A DNA stretch of 38,408 nucleotides from an uncultured Nitrospira sp. (GTDB taxonomy: Bacteria > Nitrospirota > Nitrospiria > Nitrospirales > Nitrospiraceae). Position 1 is the stretch's first letter. Every line of letters starts with the position of its first letter. The notes beneath the pieces were generated by a model. That model had not been told where the DNA came from and ran no database searches. It saw only the letters and a list, made by a program, of their open reading frames with translations. Where the stretch lies: contig CABVRX010000011.1 of assembly GCA_902500825.1 (NCBI GenBank), forward strand, positions 1 through 38,408, given 5' to 3'. Shown here piece by piece: positions 33,857 through 38,408 of the stretch. The position numbers were made by a program, and so were the translations under genes.

Positions 33857-34491
33857 GAGTGAGTGTCTTGCATCAACAACGGCTTCAGGATGCGCGCGAC
33901 ATACTCGGCAAATAACTGATACCCAGCGGTGGTCAGGTGAATCCCGTCGTTCGAGTACTGTTCTGCCAATTGCCCGCTTTCAGGATCCACAGTGGCTGCG
34001 AAAAGATCGACGCAGACAAGGCCCTTGGAGTCGGCGTACTCTTGGATAAGCCTGTTCAATCGGCTTCGACGGTCCAGATGCTCGACGATCCACTCTTGGC
34101 CTGCCGCGTCCCCCGGACTGCCCTCTACTCGTATCGAAGGAACCATCACCGGAATGGGCACACTTCCCATTGCGAGCGTCTGCTCGTACATCCTGGCCAG
34201 GTTTCGGATGATGTCGGACGGTGACATGTTGCACCCGAGATCGTTCGTGCCTCCGAGGATCGACACGTAGTCCGGCTGATAATCGAGCACATCGCGCCGA
34301 AATCGCATGACCATTTCGGCCGTCAACTCACCACAGATTCCTGAGACTCGTACGTGCCCTGCACGGCTTAAAAGAAACTGTAAGAATTGTCCGTATGGGG
34401 TCTCTTGTCCGGTTGGATTGTCTCTGGTTGGGGACTGAAAACCCGCCGTCAGGCTATCTCCGAAACAGATGACGAGTGGAGGTGTACTCAT
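33853..34491 (-). CDS. SGNH/GDSL-family hydrolase
   Basis: 212 aa. The four conserved blocks are visible: GDSLTAG with nucleophile Ser13, Gly in GICGELTAEM, Asn in ILGGTNDLG, and the Asp/His pair in SNDGIHLTTAGY. Likely an esterase, thioesterase or lysophospholipase; the substrate is not predictable. No signal peptide, so cytoplasmic unlike TesA. Translationally coupled (ATGA) to the thioredoxin-like gene. Confidence 0.88.
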   Translation of the reverse strand: MSTPPLVICFGDSLTAGFQSPTRDNPTGQETPYGQFLQFLLSRAGHVRVSGICGELTAEMVMRFRRDVLDYQPDYVSILGGTNDLGCNMSPSDIIRNLARMYEQTLAMGSVPIPVMVPSIRVEGSPGDAAGQEWIVEHLDRRSRLNRLIQEYADSKGLVCVDLFAATVDPESGQLAEQYSNDGIHLTTAGYQLFAEYVARILKPLLMQDTHS

Positions 34492-34622
34492 TAGTGCGGC
34501 TCGATTCTACCGATGCCTCTCGTGACAAACAAGCCGCTGGTCAAGCATGTATCTGGAGCAGATCAACTGTAAAAAACGGCGAATTTCTTGACGAAGCGGT
34601 GATCTGCCGGTAGGTCATACGT

Positions 34623-36422
34623 ATGACGACGGACCTCAAAACGGCTCAAGAAATGATGGCCGCCGCAGTCGCCGCTCGCGCCGCTGAAGATCCGGAGATC
34701 GTCTCCGTCAAACGTGTCCTTAAATTACTGGATAAAACCGCCAAATCGAACCGGACGTACGGCTCAACCAACCCCGTCGCTCAGAAGTTTACGCAGCAGC
34801 TGTTCGAGGAATTGACCCATCACCTCGCTGCTCATTCAAAATTGGCTTTCCTGGTTCAACGGTCTGAATTGCTCTGCAAAGACCATGTCGTATACCAGGC
34901 GGAAAAGGATGGGGGGAGCGAGAGCATAGCCTTCAAGCTGTACGCAGACGGCATCCGAGAACTAGTCCTACACCAAAGTCTCTCGCAGGAGGATCTGTCG
35001 TTTTTCCTCGCTTCCTTATGGAGCAACGTCGACTCGAATGAGGATGACGATGATATTGTCACGCGCCTGTGGTCTCGGAATCTGTCGACGATCACGTTCG
35101 TGACGGCTGAGGAACTCTCAAAAGTTTCAGCAGGGAACGACGGATTTATTCGTCTCGACAGCAGCATGAGTTCCTCGGATTCGACACTGAGGGAGTTGTT
35201 GGACCGAGAACGGGAACGCAAAAGGCGAAACGCGACAGGAACTGACCCCGAGAAAAGCGGTTCCGGAAACGCCAAAAGCCGTTTCCAGTCCGGGCTTGCG
35301 GGTTATGAGGTCACGGAAGAAGAGCTTGCCGCACTGGCACAAGAAATCGAAGCAGAGCGAAAACAAGATGGTCTCATCTACATCCTGGACATGCTGACCG
35401 CGATCCTCGCGTCAGAGAAGTCTCGTGCCTTGCTGACGAAACTCTTCAGTCTGTGGGGCACTGTCGTGGAATCGCTTCTTCGCGAAGGCAAATGGACGGT
35501 ATTGGAGAACGTCTTAAGTCTCCTCCACGAAACGGATGCCTTGCGGCCAGATCTGAGTGAGGAACACAAGCAACAACTAGCCTCTCTCCTCAACGGACTC
35601 GGTCGCACGGAACGGGTGAAGATGATCGAGGTCTATCTCAATCGAAACTCCGACGCCGACGTGAAAGGACTGTCCACCATTTTGTTGCTGATGAAAACGG
35701 ATGCTATCGTTTCGCTTTGCTCGCTTCTTGCGAATGTCACATCGCCGGTCCACCAAGCCATTGTCTCGGAAGCTCTCGCGGTCTTGGCAAAAGATCACCC
35801 GGATTCTTTGTTGCGAGGATTATCAGATCGCAGGCCCGGATATGTTCGTAATCTGCTTTCCATCCTCATCAAGTGGAATAACCCCAAGTTTTCCGAGCCG
35901 GTCGAAAAATTGATCCGGTACCCCGACGCGCAGGTTCGTCGTGAAGTGATCCGGGCGCTCAGCCTGTTCCGACCAAACGGCAACGGCGCGAAGCTCGTTT
36001 CCATGTCAACCGACGAGGATGAAGGAGTCCGATTTGCCGCACTCAAGCTGCTCATGTCCGGCCAGTACACCGCTCCCTTCTCCCTTTGGTCTCCGCTTCT
36101 GTCGGAAGAAGGGTTCATGGATCGCCCCATCAGCGAGCGCCGAGCTGTCTTTCAGGCTGTCCGCGCCACATGCGGTGACGAAGCCGTCCCCTACTGGCAA
36201 GGCCTTTTGACTGAATGGGTCTGGATGAATCGAAGGAAAAAGGAAGAGTTGGCGGTCATCGGGGCAGAAACACTCGGGAAGCTCGCCACCCCCGCCGCCA
36301 TTGCAGCACTCTCGCTTGGAGCTCAAAAGGGAAGCGCGACGGTTCGCCAGGCATGCGCCGCAGCATTGTCGCAAGCTCAGCGGCTACAACGCGGCGGCCC
36401 CTCCACTGGTGCAACCCACTAG
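34623..36422 (+). CDS. HEAT-repeat protein with N-terminal domain shared with the next gene
   Basis: 599 aa. Residues about 25-150 form an N-terminal domain (KRVLKLLDKTAKSNRTYGSTNPV ... LAFLVQRSELLCKDHVVYQ ... LSQEDLSFFLASL) that resembles the N-terminal part of the HD-GYP protein encoded next. A charged linker follows (RERERKRRNATGTD). From about 245 to 590 the protein is helical with HEAT-like units, clearest at PDAQVRREVIRALSLF, DEGVRFAALKLLMSG and ATVRQACAAALSQAQ, suggesting a protein-binding scaffold. Cytoplasmic. It is followed after 10 nt by the HD-GYP gene, so both are one operon. Start at 34623; GGTAGG 8 nt upstream may be its ribosome binding site. Confidence 0.82.
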   Translation: MTTDLKTAQEMMAAAVAARAAEDPEIVSVKRVLKLLDKTAKSNRTYGSTNPVAQKFTQQLFEELTHHLAAHSKLAFLVQRSELLCKDHVVYQAEKDGGSESIAFKLYADGIRELVLHQSLSQEDLSFFLASLWSNVDSNEDDDDIVTRLWSRNLSTITFVTAEELSKVSAGNDGFIRLDSSMSSSDSTLRELLDRERERKRRNATGTDPEKSGSGNAKSRFQSGLAGYEVTEEELAALAQEIEAERKQDGLIYILDMLTAILASEKSRALLTKLFSLWGTVVESLLREGKWTVLENVLSLLHETDALRPDLSEEHKQQLASLLNGLGRTERVKMIEVYLNRNSDADVKGLSTILLLMKTDAIVSLCSLLANVTSPVHQAIVSEALAVLAKDHPDSLLRGLSDRRPGYVRNLLSILIKWNNPKFSEPVEKLIRYPDAQVRREVIRALSLFRPNGNGAKLVSMSTDEDEGVRFAALKLLMSGQYTAPFSLWSPLLSEEGFMDRPISERRAVFQAVRATCGDEAVPYWQGLLTEWVWMNRRKKEELAVIGAETLGKLATPAAIAALSLGAQKGSATVRQACAAALSQAQRLQRGGPSTGATH

Positions 36423-36432
36423 GAAGCGGATC

Positions 36433-37983
36433 GTGAAAGAACACCAGTCCAAACCTCTGCAAAACCCGTCCAGCGAAGATGCGACACAGCCGATCCTGAC
36501 ACACGAAAAGTCCCTGTCGCAGAAGATCGGCCAAGGATCAGAAGCCGGAGATATTCTCGACCAACAGCTGGTGATGCTGGGATTTCAGCTCATCACACAG
36601 TTAAATACACTGATTAAGACGTCCAAGATCCATGGCCGGGCCAACGCCGCTCTCGACAAACCCGTCGAAACGATGCTGACCCTCATTGAAACCCTCGCCC
36701 ACGACCAACCGGTCACCTTGTGGGTGCAGGACGATTTTCTCTTCCTCGGCGAGAACCATCTGAAAGTGACCGCGCAACAAATGCTGGTCGTCTCAAGTAT
36801 TCTTGACGCCTTGAAAAAGTGGAAGATCGGCGGGCTGACCTTTTCTTCCTCGGTTTCTTCCAAGGACCTCCGAGAGTTCGCCCATCTCTTCGTCAGTCTT
36901 GACTCGGCAACAAAGTCGATCGAAGACTTCCGACAGGAATTGACGAACCTAGCCGTGGCAGGCATCGAACTGAAAGACCCTCGATTCCTCAACCTGAAAG
37001 AACATCTTGCGGAAGACGGGAATTCAAAGGTTCGGCACAAAGCACGCTCGAAAGCCGCGTATGGGAAAGCCACCGACGCGGTCGGCAATCTGGTTCAGTC
37101 GTCCCGTGACGGCAAAGCTCTGAACTTTAAGCAGGCGAAGCGGGCCATTCAAAATATCGTCGACTTGATGCTGCAGGACGAGCCGATCATGCTGGGTCTC
37201 ACAACGCTTCGCTGTCACGATCAGTACACTCACAACCATTCGGTCAACGTCTCGCTGCTCTCCATCGCGCTCGCCAACAGAGCAGGCTATCCGAAAGTCG
37301 AGCTGGCCGATCTCGGCCTAGCCGCGCTGTTTCACGATATGGGAAAGTCGACTATTCCCCTTGAAGTTCTGAATAAACCGGGTGAGTTCACGGAAGACGA
37401 ATGGACGATGATGCGCAACCACCCCACTGAAGGAGTCTTGAGCCTGACGCAGTTGCGCGGCATCACCAACCTTCCGGCGCGCATGGCCGCAGCATCCTTT
37501 GAACATCACATGAACTTGGACTATTCGGGCTATCCCAAACTAGAGACACCGTGGAAGTTGTCTCTGACAGGTCGCATTCTCACGATCGCCGATTGCTACG
37601 ATGCCATGACGTCGTCCCGCGTCTACCGCCGTGAACCGATGTCCCCTTCAAAAGTGCTGAACATGATGCTTGGGAAATCCGGGAGGAGTTTCGACTCGAC
37701 CCTGCTCAAACTCTTCGTCAATTGCGTGGGTATCATCCCGATCGGAAGCCTGGTGGTCCTTGACTCCGAGGAATTCGCCGTCGTGCTCAAGCCTGCCGCC
37801 GACAAGGCCGAGAGCGAACGTCCGGTCGTCAAAGTCATCATCGATGCGCAGGGGACTCCCATCGAGAACGGTCCCGAGTTGGACCTGACCGAGAAAGACG
37901 AGATTAGCGAGTATCGTCACAGCATCATCCGGCTGATCGACAACACGGAGTACAAATTCGATACGAGCCGTTACTTCCTCTAG
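36433..37983 (+). CDS. HD-GYP domain protein (probable cyclic-di-GMP phosphodiesterase)
   Basis: 516 aa from a GTG at 36433 with TAGGAAG upstream; the frame open to 36301 lies inside the previous gene. Residues about 45-155 form an N-terminal domain like that of the HEAT protein (LNTLIKTSKIHGRANAALDK ... VTLWVQDDFLFLGENHL ... SSKDLREFAHLF). The HD-GYP domain follows (about 235-440): His301-Asp302 in LFHDMGKSTIP, His330 in RNHPTEG, His358-His359, and Gly366-Tyr-Pro, then ADCYDAMTSSRVYR. The signature HHExxDGxGYP reads HHMNLDYSGYP, losing the Glu and one Gly. HD-GYP enzymes hydrolyse cyclic-di-GMP; activity is likely but the altered signature leaves doubt. Confidence 0.9.
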   Translation: MKEHQSKPLQNPSSEDATQPILTHEKSLSQKIGQGSEAGDILDQQLVMLGFQLITQLNTLIKTSKIHGRANAALDKPVETMLTLIETLAHDQPVTLWVQDDFLFLGENHLKVTAQQMLVVSSILDALKKWKIGGLTFSSSVSSKDLREFAHLFVSLDSATKSIEDFRQELTNLAVAGIELKDPRFLNLKEHLAEDGNSKVRHKARSKAAYGKATDAVGNLVQSSRDGKALNFKQAKRAIQNIVDLMLQDEPIMLGLTTLRCHDQYTHNHSVNVSLLSIALANRAGYPKVELADLGLAALFHDMGKSTIPLEVLNKPGEFTEDEWTMMRNHPTEGVLSLTQLRGITNLPARMAAASFEHHMNLDYSGYPKLETPWKLSLTGRILTIADCYDAMTSSRVYRREPMSPSKVLNMMLGKSGRSFDSTLLKLFVNCVGIIPIGSLVVLDSEEFAVVLKPAADKAESERPVVKVIIDAQGTPIENGPELDLTEKDEISEYRHSIIRLIDNTEYKFDTSRYFL

Positions 37984-38068
37984 CCGTTGCACACGACGCG
38001 TCTGACACCCCAGACCCATCGCTCCCCGTCGCTTGACAGTTTGAAATCCGATCTTCGACAATGCGCAC

Positions 38069-38408
38069 ATGGGTGGACATATCCTCATCGAGCAATTGGA
38101 GTTTCGCGGCCGCTGCGGTGTAACGCCCGAGGAACGCGCTCGTCCTCAACCCCTCGCCGTCGATTTGGAGTTGGGCTGTCGACTGGAGACAGCAGGATTG
38201 TCCGACGATCTTGCTCACACGATCGACTACGCGAACGTGGCTCGGCGTATTGTCGAGATTGGAACTGATCAGGAGTCTCAGCTGCTGGAAACATTAGCTG
38301 AACGCCTCCTGGCAGCGCTGTTCGATGAATTCCCCGTCGATCATATCAAGTTGTGGCTGCGGAAACTGCATCCTCCGATTTCCTTCGTGACCCGTTCCGT
38401 CGGAATCT
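38069..38408 (+). CDS. folB: Dihydroneopterin aldolase, N-terminal part (runs off right edge)
   Basis: 113 codons from an ATG at 38069 with no stop before the end of the window. Folate pathway enzyme converting 7,8-dihydroneopterin to 6-hydroxymethyl-dihydropterin. Family marks: ILIEQLEFRGRCGVTPEER, TIDYANVARRI, LLETLAERLLAAL, and KLHPPI near the visible end with the catalytic Lys. Nearly the full normal length of about 120 aa is present. No clear ribosome binding site is seen, so the exact start is less certain. It lies 85 bp after the HD-GYP gene. Confidence 0.88.
   Translation, partial: MGGHILIEQLEFRGRCGVTPEERARPQPLAVDLELGCRLETAGLSDDLAHTIDYANVARRIVEIGTDQESQLLETLAERLLAALFDEFPVDHIKLWLRKLHPPISFVTRSVGI

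Noticed and set aside
34560-34622. Leaderless promoter for the HEAT-protein gene (TTGACG...TAGGTC)
   Set aside because: Spacing is acceptable, but the -10 box is poor and GGTAGG before the ATG can serve as a ribosome binding site, so I do not call it.
1-38408. CRISPR arrays, tRNA and rRNA genes
   Set aside because: No regularly spaced repeats, no tRNA-like cloverleaf with T-loop consensus and no rRNA sequence were recognised by reading; a dedicated scan was not possible.

Overview
The window looks like chromosomal DNA of a free-living Gram-negative bacterium. The gene set and style fit the genus Nitrospira (Nitrospirota): several predicted lipoproteins, an NHL-propeller protein joined to guaB, and short degenerate repeats between genes. 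That assignment is inference from memory of the lineage; no rRNA or other marker is present.

Layout. 1-2.9 kb: the start of a leftward unknown gene, a fluoride channel (fluC/crcB), then a GlxA-type DJ-1/AraC regulator coupled to a DJ-1 family isocyanide-hydratase-like enzyme. 2.9-6.6 kb: an accessory, partly AT-rich patch with an IS1-family transposase, a two-gene module (unknown protein plus XRE-ImmA/IrrE metalloprotease), a small basic protein and a truncated polyvalent-protein fragment. 6.6-16.7 kb: a long leftward housekeeping cluster, NHL protein-guaB-guaA-44-aa ORF-rluB-aspS-aroC, with overlapping or closely spaced genes apart from a 126-bp guaB-guaA gap. 16.9-18.5 kb: a 57-aa acidic protein, a monohaem cytochrome c and a glycine-rich lipoprotein. 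18.5-19.8 kb: about 1.3 kb without long genes; it holds a predicted leftward transcript with a promoter, a 23-aa ORF behind a perfect Shine-Dalgarno sequence, a run of hairpins and a 26-aa membrane microprotein.

19.8-23.5 kb: a five-gene leftward operon encoding exported proteins. Its last gene is a compact secreted copper amine oxidase (CuAO) catalytic domain and the gene before it is a lipoprotein resembling CuAO accessory domains. This is the best candidate in the window for an undescribed system. 23.7-28.8 kb: a methyltransferase, a ProA homologue in which Ser replaces the catalytic Cys, a lipoprotein and a nucleotide-transporter-like MFS protein. 28.9-33.5 kb: threonine aldolase, a nucleotidyltransferase-HEPN-like protein behind a near-consensus promoter, and gnd-26-aa ORF-zwf, where each junction is a TAATG stop/start overlap and a perfect 15-bp inverted repeat precedes gnd. 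33.5-38.4 kb: thioredoxin and SGNH hydrolase (overlapping), a HEAT-repeat protein and an HD-GYP protein that appear to share an N-terminal domain, and the start of folB.

Functionally the window joins purine (guaA/guaB), aromatic amino acid (aroC), folate (folB) and oxidative pentose phosphate (zwf/gnd) metabolism with envelope proteins of unknown role and a small mobile or defence-like patch.
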